Positions 27,033-35,810 are shown, counted from the first letter of the stretch. The stretch is 53,777 bases of DNA from Falsiroseomonas sp. (GCF_030695085.1 NZ_JAUYTS010000155.1:1-53777), one strand, 5' to 3'. The notes: a model not told the origin generated them from the letters alone. Numbers and translations are program-made.

Positions 27033-27199
27033 GACCCTTGGCCTTTCACATCGGCGCACCGACCGCAACAGGGTGGATATGCGCCGGCCTTGCCGAGAGG
27101 CGACCCCGCACGCGACCCGGGATTGGCGAAATCTTATGGCTTCGCGGCAATCCTTGCGGCCCGCCCCGGCCGGTCGGGCGCCGTGAAGGAGCCGGCACG

Positions 27200-27835
27200 A
27201 TGCCGCAGATGCCGTCCCTGCCCGGCCCGTTCCATCGCTCCGGCCTCGTGCTGGTCGCCGCCAATCTGGTGCCGATGGGCGGCGTGCTGCTCGGCCTGTG
27301 GTCGGTCTTCGACATCCTGCTGCTGTATTGGGCCGAGGGCCTGGTGATCGGCGTTTTCCAGCTGCTGCGCTTCGCCGCCTTCGCCTGGGTGTGGCGGATT
27401 CCGAGCCTGCTGCTGCTCGCGGCCTTCTTCGCCATCCATTACGGCCTCTTCGCCCTGGGGCATGGGGTGTTCATCCTGTGGTTGCTCGGGCCGCCGGGGA
27501 TGGGTTTCGCGCAGGCCATCGCGCTGCTGCTGTCGCCGTCCGGGCTGCTGCTCGCGCTGCTTGGCCTGGTGGCGAGCCACGGCTTTGGCTTCGTTGCGGA
27601 TTTCCTGCTGGATGGCGAGGTCCGGCGCACCGATCCGGCCGCCTTGATGATCCAGCCCTATGCGCGGGTTTTCCTGCTGCATGCGGTGGTGCTGCTGGGC
27701 GCGGCGACAGCGGTGGAAATTGGCCAGCCGGCGGGGATGCTGGGCCTGCTGGTGGCGCTGAAGATCGCCCTCGACCTGCGGTCGCATCGGGCCGTGCGCC
27801 AGCCGGAACCGGCCGAGGCGACGCCCGCGCCATGA
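27200..27835 (+). CDS. Membrane protein, DUF6498-like, copy 1
   Basis: This 211-aa integral membrane protein has about six hydrophobic segments. The pattern LVAANLVPMGGVLLGLWSVF followed by LLYWAEGLVIGVFQLLRF, FFAIHYGLFALGHGVF and a conserved MIQPYARVFLLHAVVLLG resembles the uncharacterised DUF6498 family. The function is unknown. ATG 27200 has AAGGAG at 27186-27191, whereas the longer frame start has none. The next gene is a clear paralog and overlaps by 4 bp. Confidence 0.78.
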   Translation: MPQMPSLPGPFHRSGLVLVAANLVPMGGVLLGLWSVFDILLLYWAEGLVIGVFQLLRFAAFAWVWRIPSLLLLAAFFAIHYGLFALGHGVFILWLLGPPGMGFAQAIALLLSPSGLLLALLGLVASHGFGFVADFLLDGEVRRTDPAALMIQPYARVFLLHAVVLLGAATAVEIGQPAGMLGLLVALKIALDLRSHRAVRQPEPAEATPAP

Positions 27836-28545
27836 CGCGCCCCACCCGGCTTGAGCGGAAACGGCTGCCGCGCGAGCATGGCGCCAGGCCGCGGGGAAAA
27901 CCGGACAGGATGTTGCCGAAACTGACCCCGCGCCTCGGCGCCTCCAGCCTCGTGCTGATCGGCGCCAATCTGGTGCCGCTCGCCGGCGCGCTGCTCGGGG
28001 CCTGGTCGGTCTATGAGATTGTGCTGCTGTTCTGGGCGGAGAATGTCGTCATCGGCCTGATCCAGCTGCTGCGGATCGGCACGGTCGCGGTGCTGCGCGC
28101 CTTGCCCGCGCTGCTCGCCATCGCGGGCTTCTTCGCCATCCACTACGGGCTGTTCACCTTCGTGCACGGCCTGTTCGTGGTGCATCTGCTGGCGCCGGCG
28201 GGCGAGGCGGAGGATGGGCTGGCAGGCGCCGTGTCCCTGCTCACTTCGACGGATGGGCTGCTCTGGGCCCTGCTCGGCCTGGTGGCGAGCCACCTGTTCT
28301 CCTACGTCGTCAACTTCCTCGGTGGGCAGGAATGGCGAAATCCGGACACGCCACAGTTGATGACCCAACCCTACAGGCGGGTGATCGTGCTGCACCTGAC
28401 CATCGTGCTTGGTGCCTTCCTGGTCATCGCGCTGGGTGAGGCCGCACCGGTGCTGGCGCTGCTGGTGGTGCTGAAGGTGGCGGCGGATCTGCGCGCGTAT
28501 TGGCGCGAGCATCGCGCCGCGGCCGCGGCCGCACCCGCGACCTGA
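27832..28545 (+). CDS. Membrane protein, DUF6498-like, copy 2
   Basis: This is a paralog of the preceding gene (237 aa). It has LVLIGANLVPLAGALLGAWS, LLFWAENVVIGLIQLLRIG, FFAIHYGLFTFVHGLFVVHL and MTQPYRRVIVLHLTIVLG, the same order of segments and similar loops. The ATGA overlap favours ATG 27832. However, alignment to copy 1 and a GGACAGG just before it favour ATG 27910, which would remove a basic 26-residue N-terminal extension. It ends 10 bp from the convergent era stop. Two similar subunits side by side could form a heteromer (inference). Confidence 0.78.
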   Translation: MTRPTRLERKRLPREHGARPRGKPDRMLPKLTPRLGASSLVLIGANLVPLAGALLGAWSVYEIVLLFWAENVVIGLIQLLRIGTVAVLRALPALLAIAGFFAIHYGLFTFVHGLFVVHLLAPAGEAEDGLAGAVSLLTSTDGLLWALLGLVASHLFSYVVNFLGGQEWRNPDTPQLMTQPYRRVIVLHLTIVLGAFLVIALGEAAPVLALLVVLKVAADLRAYWREHRAAAAAAPAT

Positions 28546-28555
28546 ACGCCGGGTT

Positions 28556-29482
28556 TCAGCCCGCGTCGTCGAGGCCCAGCGCGCGGATGCGGCCGCGTTC
28601 CTCGTCCCAGCCGGCGCGTTCCTTGACGTTGACGAACAGGTGGATGCGGCGTTCCAGCAGCGCCTCCAGCTCCCGCCGCGCGGTCTGGCCGATATTCTTG
28701 ATCTTGCTGCCGCCGTCGCCGATCAGGATGGCCTTCTGGGTGGAGCGGGTTACGTAGATGGTCACGTCGATCCGGGCGCTGCCATCCTTGCGCTCCGTCC
28801 AGCTTTCCGTCTCCACCGTCGCATGGTGGGGCACTTCCTCATGCGTCTGGCGCAGCACCTGCTCGCGCACGATCTCGGCCGCCAGCATGCGCTGCGGCAG
28901 GTCCGAGAGGTCGTCCTCCGGGAACAGCCAGGGGCCTTCCGGCAGGCTGTTCGCCAGAACCTGAACCACCTTGTCGAGTCCCTTGCCCTTCAGGGCGGAG
29001 ACCATGAAGGTCTCGGCAAAGGGCAGGATCTCGTTCAGGTCGCGCGACAGCGGCAGCAGCCGGGTCGGGTCCACCAGATCGGCCTTGTTGAGCAGCAGCA
29101 TCGCCCGCCTGCCGCCCTTCTTCAGCTTCTCGGTGATCTGGCGCACCTCATCGGTCAGCCCGGCGCGGGCATCGACGATCAGCACGGCCAGGTCCGCATC
29201 CTGCGCGCCACCCCAGGCGGCGGCGACCATGGCGCGGTCCAGGCGCCGGCGCGGGGCGAAGATGCCGGGCGTATCGACCAGGATGATCTGTGCCAGGCCC
29301 TGCATGACCACGGCGCGGATGCGAAAGCGCGTGGTCTGCGGCTTCGGCGAGACGATCGAGACTTTCGTTCCTGTCAGCGCATTCACGAGCGTGGACTTGC
29401 CCGCATTCGGCGCACCCACAATGGCCACCAGCCCGCAACGGCGCGGGCCTTCGACTTCGATGGGGGTTTCCGTCTCGCTCAT
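28556..29482 (-). CDS. era: GTPase Era
   Basis: This 308-aa ribosome-assembly GTPase binds the 3' end of 16S rRNA during 30S maturation. G1 is GAPNAGKST (residues 23-31), G2 lies in QTTRFRI, G3 is DTPGIF and G4 is NKAD. The C-terminal KH domain includes IDVTIYVTRSTQKAILIGDGG with the IGxxGxxIKxIG RNA loop. Its ATG overlaps the rnc stop (ATGA), so it is translationally coupled to RNase III. Confidence 0.97.
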   Translation of the reverse strand: MSETETPIEVEGPRRCGLVAIVGAPNAGKSTLVNALTGTKVSIVSPKPQTTRFRIRAVVMQGLAQIILVDTPGIFAPRRRLDRAMVAAAWGGAQDADLAVLIVDARAGLTDEVRQITEKLKKGGRRAMLLLNKADLVDPTRLLPLSRDLNEILPFAETFMVSALKGKGLDKVVQVLANSLPEGPWLFPEDDLSDLPQRMLAAEIVREQVLRQTHEEVPHHATVETESWTERKDGSARIDVTIYVTRSTQKAILIGDGGSKIKNIGQTARRELEALLERRIHLFVNVKERAGWDEERGRIRALGLDDAG

Positions 29483-30255
29483 ACCGCGCCCAATACCTGC
29501 AAAAGTTGTTCAGCCGCCGCCTGTTCCGCGGCCCGCTTGTTGTCGCCCACCGCTTCCGCCTCCCGCCCCGCCGCAACCGCGCGCACCCGGAAGACGGGCG
29601 CATGGGGCGGGCCGCTGGTGGCGACCATGACATATTCCGGCAGGCCCAGCGCGCGCCCCAGCGTCCATTCCTGCAGCCGGCTTTTCGGCGAGGAAGGCGG
29701 GCGGGAGGAAACCTCCAGCAGCGATTCCCATTCCCGCCGGATCAGCGCCCGGGCCGCATCCAGGCCGCCATCGACATACAGCGCGCCGAGCAGCGCCTCC
29801 AGCGCATCCGCCACCACGGATTGCCGCGCCATCACCCCCGCCCGCTGTTCGCCCGGCGGCACCCGCAGCGCCGCGCCGAGGCCCATGCCTTCCGCCACAC
29901 GGCCCAGCGTCTCCGCCGAGACCAGGGAACCCAGGCGCTTGCCCAGCGCCCCTTCCCGCTCGGCCGGGAAACGCTCGGCCAGCCATTCCGCCATGATCAG
30001 CGCCAGCACCCGGTCGCCGAGGAACTCCAGGCGTTCATTGCTGTCGAGTTGCTGGCGGTTCGGATCGGCGGAGGAGCGGTGGGTCAGCGCCTCCACCAGC
30101 AGTTCCGGGCGAGTGAACTGGTGTGGCAGGGTGGCCGCGAAGCTGGCCAGCGCCGCGTCATGCGCGCTGCGGGTGGTCTCGGCCACCTCCGCCCGCTTCG
30201 CCTGCACCTTCACCCGGCGGCGCTGGCTGCGCTCCAGGCGCAGCGTTTCATCCAT
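29479..30255 (-). CDS. rnc: Ribonuclease III
   Basis: This double-strand-specific endoribonuclease processes rRNA precursors and other transcripts. The catalytic signature NERLEFLGDRVLALIMAEWL holds the metal-binding Glu/Asp. QSVVADALEALLGALYVDGG provides the second acidic cluster. The C-terminal dsRNA-binding domain contains KSRLQEWTLGRALGLPEYV and ends AEQAAAEQLLQVLGAV. The start is uncertain. ATG 30255 leaves a 41-bp gap after lepB and still gives an N-terminus longer than usual. ATG 30351 or GTG 30360 would overlap lepB by 55-64 bp. The gene sits between lepB and era, as in most alphaproteobacteria. Confidence 0.93.
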   Translation of the reverse strand: MDETLRLERSQRRRVKVQAKRAEVAETTRSAHDAALASFAATLPHQFTRPELLVEALTHRSSADPNRQQLDSNERLEFLGDRVLALIMAEWLAERFPAEREGALGKRLGSLVSAETLGRVAEGMGLGAALRVPPGEQRAGVMARQSVVADALEALLGALYVDGGLDAARALIRREWESLLEVSSRPPSSPKSRLQEWTLGRALGLPEYVMVATSGPPHAPVFRVRAVAAGREAEAVGDNKRAAEQAAAEQLLQVLGAV

Positions 30256-30296
30256 CCGGTCGCGCAGCGACCCGGCCGGGCGGTCCTCGGAAGGGT

Positions 30297-31049
30297 TCAC
30301 CGCACCGCGCTGAGCAGGCGGCTCCAGCGGATTGCCGTTGGCCAGCCCCATACCTCCCACCAGCGGGCGGACCCATCGACGGAGAAGAAGATGAACTCCG
30401 CCCTGCCCACCAGATTTTCCACCGGGATGAAGCCCACCGCATTCTGCGCCCGGCTGTCCAGGCTATTGTCGCGGTTGTCACCCATGGCGAAGACATGGCC
30501 GGCCGGAACCAGGTATTCCGAGGTATTGTCGAAGGGCTGGTCGTCCGACATTTCCAGGATGTTGTGGGCCTGCGAGGCGACCCCCGGCTGCGCCGGCAAA
30601 ATCTCGCGGTACTCCCGCACCACCAGGCGCGGTCCATCGCCTTCCACCGTGTAGGGGCCGATCAGCTCGCGCCGCACCGCCTGGCCGTTCAGGTACAGCA
30701 CGCCGGAGCGGACCTGGATGCGGTCCCCGGGGAGGCCGATGATGCGCTTGATGTAGTCCGTGGAATTGTCCCGCGGCAGCTTGAACACCGCCACGTCGCC
30801 GCGCTGAGGCAGGCTGCCGAAGATGCGTCCCTCGAACAGGTTCGGGCTGAACGGCATGGAATGCCGCGAATAGCCGTAGGAATATTTCGAGACGAACAGA
30901 TAATCCCCCACCAGCAGCGTGGGGATCATGCTGCCGGACGGGATGTTGAAGGGCTCGAACGCGACGGTGCGGATGCCGATGGCAATCAGCCCGGCGTAAA
31001 CCACCGTCTTGATGGATTCGAGCCAGCCGCCCGACTTATGTTTGGCCAT
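30297..31049 (-). CDS. lepB: Signal peptidase I
   Basis: This 250-aa membrane-bound peptidase removes Sec and Tat signal peptides. After one membrane span (SIKTVVYAGLIAIGIRTVAF) comes the nucleophile Ser in IPSGSMIPTLLVGDY. The general-base Lys follows in DYIKRIIGLPGDRIQV. Box E is GHVFAMGDNRDNSLDSR. ATG 31049 (MAKHKSGGW) is chosen as the usual family start. ATG 31070 and TTG 31088 are possible longer starts. It is embedded in the acpS-lepB-rnc-era series. Confidence 0.95.
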   Translation of the reverse strand: MAKHKSGGWLESIKTVVYAGLIAIGIRTVAFEPFNIPSGSMIPTLLVGDYLFVSKYSYGYSRHSMPFSPNLFEGRIFGSLPQRGDVAVFKLPRDNSTDYIKRIIGLPGDRIQVRSGVLYLNGQAVRRELIGPYTVEGDGPRLVVREYREILPAQPGVASQAHNILEMSDDQPFDNTSEYLVPAGHVFAMGDNRDNSLDSRAQNAVGFIPVENLVGRAEFIFFSVDGSARWWEVWGWPTAIRWSRLLSAVR

Positions 31050-31155
31050 GGTGGGAATTTGCGCGGGCATCCTCAACGGACGCCCCAAATGCCGGACGCG
31101 TCTCTACGGGGCGGGATAGAGCGCGAGGCGATGGGGCCTGTCAAGGAACGTGCCA

Positions 31156-31578
31156 TTACGCAGGCATCAGGCGCGGCAATGGGACGGCAGTGATGATGAC
31201 CATGGCCTGCGCATAGGGGAACTCATCCGTCATGGTCAGCGCCACATGGCTGACATGGCCCGCGGGCGTGATCGCCGCCAGCCGCGCTGCCGCACCGCCC
31301 GTCATCCGCAGCGTCGGCTGGCCCGAGGACAGGTTGACCACGCCGAGATCGCGCCAGAACACCCCCGACCGGAAGCCGGTGCCGAGCGCCTTGGAGGCCG
31401 CTTCCTTCGCCGCATAGCGCTTGGCGTAGGTGGCGGCGCGAATCGTCTCGGTGCGCCGTTCCGCCTTGGCACGCTCCGCCGGGGTGTAGATGCGCGACAG
31501 GAACCGGTCGCCATACTTGGCCATCACCCGCTCGATCCGGCGGATGTCGATGATGTCGCTGCCCAGGCCGATAATCAT
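31156..31578 (-). CDS. acpS: Holo-[acyl-carrier-protein] synthase
   Basis: This 140-aa 4'-phosphopantetheinyl transferase moves the phosphopantetheine arm from CoA to acyl carrier protein in fatty acid synthesis. The metal-binding start [17 protein letters not shown] and the second motif [17 protein letters not shown] are both complete. The enzyme normally forms a trimer. The gene starts 9 bp after the rel stop on the same strand. Confidence 0.95.
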   Translation of the reverse strand: MIIGLGSDIIDIRRIERVMAKYGDRFLSRIYTPAERAKAERRTETIRAATYAKRYAAKEAASKALGTGFRSGVFWRDLGVVNLSSGQPTLRMTGGAAARLAAITPAGHVSHVALTMTDEFPYAQAMVIITAVPLPRLMPA

Positions 31579-31587
31579 GAAGTCGCG

Positions 31588-33858
31588 CTAACCCTTTGAC
31601 CGCTCGACCTGCGCCACGCCCTGCAGCGCCCGCAAGGCGGCGATGATGTTGGAGAGGTGGCGCAGGTCCTGCACCTCCACATCCACCGCGATCTCCTGGA
31701 AATCCGGGCCGCGGTGGACGATGCGGAGATTCTCGATGGCGCCGTCCTGGCGCGCGATCGCATCCGTCACGGCGGAAAGCGCCCCGCGGTCATTGGCGGT
31801 GACCACCTCGATCCGACCGGTATGCGCCACGCCGACGCCGCCGCCATAGTCCCAGTCGATGTCGATGAAGCGCTCCGGGCTGTCGGCGAAGCCGGACAAA
31901 TTGTGGCAGTCCGTCTTATGGACGGTGACACCCTTGCCCGTCGTGACAATTCCCAGAATGCGGTCGCCTGGCAGCGGGTGGCAGCAGCCGGCGAAATGCA
32001 CCTCCATGCCCGCCACCAGCCCGGTGATGCCCATGGTGACGTCGCGCTTGAAGCCGCCCTTGGCGAGCGGCACGGCGCGGGGGCGGGATCGCGCCAGGGG
32101 TAGCGAATCGGCCGCACGCGGCGGGCCGCGCAATTCCGGGTAGACGGCGTGCAGCACATCCTTGGCCGAGGCGCCGCCGGCGGCGACCACCAGGCACAGC
32201 TCCTCGAAGCTCGACTGCTTCAGCGCCTTCAGCGCCGGGTCCATCTGCTTCTCGGAGAATTCCACACCCTCCGCCCGGAACACCTTGGCGATCGCCGCGC
32301 GGCCTTCCTGCTGCTGCTGCTGGCGCTGCTCGGCATGGACGAAGCGGCGGATGCGGGCGCGGGCCTTTCCGGTGACGACGAAGCGCGCCCATTGCGGGTT
32401 GGGCGTGCCGCCGCGGGCGGTGATGATCTCCACCTGGTCGCCGTTTTCCAGCGGGGTGCGCAGCGGCTTGATCTGGCCGTTGATCTTGGCGCCGACGCAT
32501 TGGTCGCCGACCTGGCTGTGCACCTGATAGGCGAAATCGACGCAGGTGGACCCGCGCGGCAGCGCAATCAGCTCGCCCTTAGGCGTGAAGCAGAACACCT
32601 CGTCCCGGTGCAGTTCGAGCCGTGTGGCGTCGAGGAATTCCTGCGGCTCGCTGGCCTGCTCCAGGATCTCCAGCAGCGCCTTCACCCAGGGGAATTTCTG
32701 CTGGTCGCGCGCCGCTTCCCCGCCCTGCTTGTAGATCCAGTGCGCGGCGACGCCGTATTCGGCGACCTCATGCATCTCCCGCGTGCGGATCTGCACCTCG
32801 ATCTTGGCATTGCGCCGTTCCGGCACCGTCAGTCCGGTGTGGATGGATTGGTAGCCATTGGTCTTGGGCGTCGAGATGTAGTCCTTGAACCGCCCGGGAA
32901 CCACGCGATAGGCCGAGTGCAGCACGCCCAGCGCCTGGTAGCAGGCGGCCTGGTCCGGCACGATGACGCGGAAGGCCATGATGTCCGAAAGCTGCTCGAA
33001 CTCGATGCTCTTGCCGTGCATCTTCAGCCAGATGGAATAGGGCGACTTTTCCCGCCCCGTCAGTTCCAGCAGGTTGATGCCGGCTTCCTCCAGCACCCGC
33101 TTCAGATCCTCACGGATCTCGACGATCAGGTCGGCGCCCTGGCCATACAAAAAGCCGCGGCGGGCGACGATGGACTGGCTGGCATCCGGCTCCAGCTCCC
33201 GGAACGCCAGCGTCTCCAGCTCCGTCTTCAGCGCGTCCATGCCGATGCGCTCCGCCAGCGGGGCGAAGATTTCCATGGTCTCCCGCGCCGTCTTGCGGCG
33301 GCGGGCTTCCTGCGGGACGAAATGCAGCGTCTGCATGTTGTGCAGCCGGTCCGCCAGCTTCACCAGCAGCACGCGGATGTCTTCCGACATCGCGAGGACC
33401 AGCTTGCGGAAATTCTCGGCCTGCTTGGTGCGCTCGGATTGAAGTTCCAGCCGCGTCAGCTTGGTGACGCCATCCACCAGCCGGGCGACTTCCTTGCCGA
33501 AGCGCTTTTCCAGCTCCGCAAGTCCGACCTTGGTATCCTCGGCCACGTCATGCAGCAGCGCGGTGGCGATGGAGGCCGGATCGAGCCGGTACTGCACCAG
33601 GGTGCGGGCCACGGCGACGGGGTGGATGATGTAGGGGTCGCCATTGTCGCGCTTCTGCCCCTCATGCGCCGCGCAGGCGGTGACCCAGGCGCGTTCGATG
33701 AGGGAGGTGTCCGCCCGCGGCGCATAGGCCGCGACGAGGCGGGCGAGTTCCTGGCCGATGGTCTCACCCGCGGGCGCGGACCCTGCGGGCACCGGCGCCG
33801 GTGCCGCGGGCGGCGGGTCCAGCGAGATACCCGCCTGGGGACCGCCGGGCGTGTTCAT
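31588..33858 (-). CDS. rel: Bifunctional (p)ppGpp synthetase/hydrolase
   Basis: This 756-aa stringent-response enzyme makes and degrades (p)ppGpp. An intact HD hydrolase domain comes first (IIHPVAVARTLVQYRL, then ATALLHDVAEDT and LADRLHNMQTL). The synthetase domain has GRFKDYISTPKTNGYQSIHT; RFKD rather than EFDD is the mark of bifunctional enzymes. TGS (ELIALPRGSTCVDFAYQVH), helical, CC/zinc-finger-like (HFAGCCHPLPGD with DCHNL) and ACT (RIEVVTANDRGALSAV) domains follow. A Pro/Ala-rich leader of 30 residues precedes the catalytic part. ATG 33858 was chosen; longer frame starts run into rpoZ. It lies directly downstream of rpoZ, the common rpoZ-spoT pairing. Confidence 0.95.
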   Translation of the reverse strand: MNTPGGPQAGISLDPPPAAPAPVPAGSAPAGETIGQELARLVAAYAPRADTSLIERAWVTACAAHEGQKRDNGDPYIIHPVAVARTLVQYRLDPASIATALLHDVAEDTKVGLAELEKRFGKEVARLVDGVTKLTRLELQSERTKQAENFRKLVLAMSEDIRVLLVKLADRLHNMQTLHFVPQEARRRKTARETMEIFAPLAERIGMDALKTELETLAFRELEPDASQSIVARRGFLYGQGADLIVEIREDLKRVLEEAGINLLELTGREKSPYSIWLKMHGKSIEFEQLSDIMAFRVIVPDQAACYQALGVLHSAYRVVPGRFKDYISTPKTNGYQSIHTGLTVPERRNAKIEVQIRTREMHEVAEYGVAAHWIYKQGGEAARDQQKFPWVKALLEILEQASEPQEFLDATRLELHRDEVFCFTPKGELIALPRGSTCVDFAYQVHSQVGDQCVGAKINGQIKPLRTPLENGDQVEIITARGGTPNPQWARFVVTGKARARIRRFVHAEQRQQQQQEGRAAIAKVFRAEGVEFSEKQMDPALKALKQSSFEELCLVVAAGGASAKDVLHAVYPELRGPPRAADSLPLARSRPRAVPLAKGGFKRDVTMGITGLVAGMEVHFAGCCHPLPGDRILGIVTTGKGVTVHKTDCHNLSGFADSPERFIDIDWDYGGGVGVAHTGRIEVVTANDRGALSAVTDAIARQDGAIENLRIVHRGPDFQEIAVDVEVQDLRHLSNIIAALRALQGVAQVERSKG

Positions 33859-33919
33859 TCGCGGCCCCGTGGGGCCGTTGGCGGGTGCGCGGCGCTGCCG
33901 CCGCGCATTCGCCCTGGCG

Positions 33920-34315
33920 TCAGCGCTTTCCGCCGAGCTCGGCGGCGATCGCCGCCTCGATGTCATCCGGCGAGAGGTCTTCCAGGCCGGCACCCTCGCC
34001 GATGGCTTCCTCGTTCACATCCATGACGCCGAAGATATTCTCGTCGGTGGCGATGAGGTCGAGCACCTCCTCCTCCGCCGGCTCCGGCTCCGGCGCGCGC
34101 TGCAGCGACTTGACCAGATCGGCCTGCAGCAGGTCGAGGTCGACGGTGCCCTCGGCGATCTCGCGAAGCGCGACGACCGGGTTCTTGTCATTGTCCCGCT
34201 CGACCGTCAGTTCCTCGCCCCGGCTGACATTGCGGGCGCGCTGCGCCGCGTGCAGGACCAGTTCGAAGCGGTTGGGGACGCGGAGGATGCAGTCCTCGAC
34301 AGTAACGCGCGCCAT
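33920..34315 (-). CDS. rpoZ: RNA polymerase subunit omega
   Basis: This 131-aa subunit supports assembly of the beta-prime subunit and is part of a ppGpp-binding site. The start [20 protein letters not shown] and [29 protein letters not shown] are family-typical. Acidic tail residues 75-131 ([17 protein letters not shown]) are an alphaproteobacterial-style extension. GGAG lies 6 bases before the ATG. It is followed by rel after 61 bp, linking polymerase and alarmone genes. Confidence 0.95.
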   Translation of the reverse strand: MARVTVEDCILRVPNRFELVLHAAQRARNVSRGEELTVERDNDKNPVVALREIAEGTVDLDLLQADLVKSLQRAPEPEPAEEEVLDLIATDENIFGVMDVNEEAIGEGAGLEDLSPDDIEAAIAAELGGKR

Positions 34316-34432
34316 GGCGGCTCCAATCCCGATGCGGGGGGAATAGTCCGGGGAACCCGAAGCGCGGCAGATGCGCGCGGGACTCCCCTCCCCACCCTAT
34401 GGTGAATGTTCCATGTAGCCAGCCGGGGCCGC

Positions 34433-34942
34433 TTACGCAAGAACCCGGATACCATCCGGCCCGAGCGAGGCCAGCAAGGCCGCCACTTTCTCACCTATAC
34501 GCGGATGCACCCAGCCCGGCGCCACATCGGCCAGCGGGGCCAGGACGAAGGCGCGGAGATGCGTGCGCGGGTGCGGCAGAATCGGGTCGGGCGTGTCGCG
34601 CAACGCGCCATCCAGGTCGATCAGGTCCAGGTCCAGCGTGCGCGGCGCATTGGGATAGGGCCGCACCCGGCCGAACCGCTGCTCAATCTGCTGCAAGCCC
34701 GCCAGCAGCGCGGCCGGGTCGGGTGGCGCGGCGCCAGGGCGTGAAACCAGGCGGGCCACGCCATTGACGTAGTCCGGCGCGTCGGGGGTGGGCGGGACCG
34801 GCGCGGTCGCGTACCAGCGGGACAGCGCCCGCAGCCGCAGGCCGGGCAGCGCATCCAGCGCGGCCGCGGCGGCGCGGCAAGTATGCAGCGCATCCCGCCC
34901 ATCCGGACCGGGCAGGTTGGCGCCAAGGGCGATCAGGATCAT
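34433..34942 (-). CDS. folK: 2-amino-4-hydroxy-6-hydroxymethyldihydropteridine pyrophosphokinase
   Basis: This 169-aa folate-pathway kinase transfers pyrophosphate from ATP to the pterin. The start MILIALGANLPGP is the family start; frames further upstream are antisense to the glycosylase gene. RWYATAPVPPTPDAPDYVNG, RVRPYPNAPRTLDLDLIDLD and LPHPRTHLRAFVLAPLADVA cover the ATP and pterin sites. It is divergent from the uracil-DNA glycosylase gene (42 bp from the TTG start) and 117 bp upstream of rpoZ. Confidence 0.94.
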   Translation of the reverse strand: MILIALGANLPGPDGRDALHTCRAAAAALDALPGLRLRALSRWYATAPVPPTPDAPDYVNGVARLVSRPGAAPPDPAALLAGLQQIEQRFGRVRPYPNAPRTLDLDLIDLDGALRDTPDPILPHPRTHLRAFVLAPLADVAPGWVHPRIGEKVAALLASLGPDGIRVLA

Positions 34943-34984
34943 CTTCGGCGCTCTACAAGCCGCAGCCGCGAAAGACCACGCCTC

Positions 34985-35623
34985 TTGCCCCTGCCCGAGA
35001 CACCCGGCCACGACTGCCCGCTCTGCCCGCGCCTGGTGGCCTATCGGCTGGAGAACCGCGCCAAATGGCCGGACTGGCACAATGGCCCGGTGCCCTGCTG
35101 GGGTCCGGGCGATGCCAGGCTTCTGGTGCTCGGCCTGGCGCCGGGGGTTCGCGGTGCCAACCGCACCGGCCGGCCCTTCACCGGCGACCATGCCGGCAAG
35201 CTGCTCTATGCGACCCTGCTGAAATTCGGGCTGGCCACCGGCCAATACCGGGAGGACCCGCAGGACGGCCTGCAATTGCAGGGTGTCCGGATCGCCAACG
35301 CCGTCCGCTGCGTGCCGCCGGTGAACCTGCCGACACCGGCGGAGATCACCACCTGCAACCGCTTCGTCCTGGCCGAGCGCCTGGCGATGCCGGAACTGCG
35401 CGTGGTGCTGGCGCTGGGTCTGGTGGCGCATAACGCACTGCTGAAGAGCCACCGTATTCCGGCCGCCCGCTACAAATTCGCCCATGGCAAGCAACACACG
35501 CTGCCGGATGGGCTGATCCTGGCCGACAGCTATCATGTCAGCCGCTACAACACGAACACCGGCCGCCTGACGACCGAGATGTTCGAATCGGCGGTGCGCG
35601 CGATCCTGCCCCTATTGGACTAA
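34985..35623 (+). CDS. Uracil-DNA glycosylase, family 5 (UDGb) with Fe-S cluster
   Basis: This 212-aa base-excision repair enzyme removes uracil (and often hypoxanthine) from DNA. Motif 1 LVLGLAPGVRGANRTGRPFT has Ala rather than the Asp or Asn of other families, as in family 5. The C-terminal motif is SYHVSRYNTNTGRLT. Four cysteines at 11, 14 (CPLC), 109 (VRCVPP) and 124 (TTCNRF) match the 4Fe-4S ligands. The start is probably TTG 34985; no ATG or GTG is available until inside folK, so an unusual start codon has to be accepted. It is a single gene followed by a strong hairpin. Confidence 0.88.
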   Translation: MPLPETPGHDCPLCPRLVAYRLENRAKWPDWHNGPVPCWGPGDARLLVLGLAPGVRGANRTGRPFTGDHAGKLLYATLLKFGLATGQYREDPQDGLQLQGVRIANAVRCVPPVNLPTPAEITTCNRFVLAERLAMPELRVVLALGLVAHNALLKSHRIPAARYKFAHGKQHTLPDGLILADSYHVSRYNTNTGRLTTEMFESAVRAILPLLD

Positions 35624-35634
35624 CGCGCCGGGCT

Positions 35635-35667
35635 GGTCAGGAGCGCGGCGAACCGCGCCCCTGGACC
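35635..35667. terminator. Stable hairpin with CGAA loop between convergent genes
   Basis: GGTC and AGG-A-GCGCGG pair with CCGCGC-C-CCT and GGACC around a CGAA tetraloop, with one A-C mismatch and small bulges. It lies between the glycosylase stop (35623) and the stop of the minus-strand 24-aa ORF (35671), a natural place for a bidirectional terminator. Confidence 0.55.
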
Positions 35668-35670
35668 GGA

Positions 35671-35745
35671 TCAGCGCAGCCCGATGAAGCTCAGGATGGC
35701 AATAACGATAACCACGGCGCCAACGATGTAGACGATGCTGTTCAT
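35671..35745 (-). CDS. 24-residue single-span membrane peptide
   Basis: This tiny gene encodes MNSIVYIVGAVVIVIAILSF followed by IGLR and a stop. It is one hydrophobic helix ending in a charged residue, the pattern of widespread small membrane peptides in alphaproteobacteria. The function is unknown. A ribosome site (CGAGGG) lies 8-10 bases before the ATG, within a GGGATATCCC palindrome (35746-35755). The gene is flanked by its own leader and a terminator-like hairpin, so it may be expressed as an independent short transcript. Confidence 0.7.
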   Translation of the reverse strand: MNSIVYIVGAVVIVIAILSFIGLR

Positions 35746-35810
35746 GGGATATCCCTCGGTTCACGACAACGGAACAACGAGGCAGCAGCGGTAGAGTTGC
35801 AGACTTCGTT

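Noticed and set aside
31080..31155. Possible small gene between acpS and lepB
   Set aside because: Only about 75-105 bp, no in-frame start with SD, no motif; it is the spacer plus possible lepB leader.
32149..34026. 625-codon plus-strand frame opposite rel
   Set aside because: Shadow of rel; composition is unlike proteins, no start signal.
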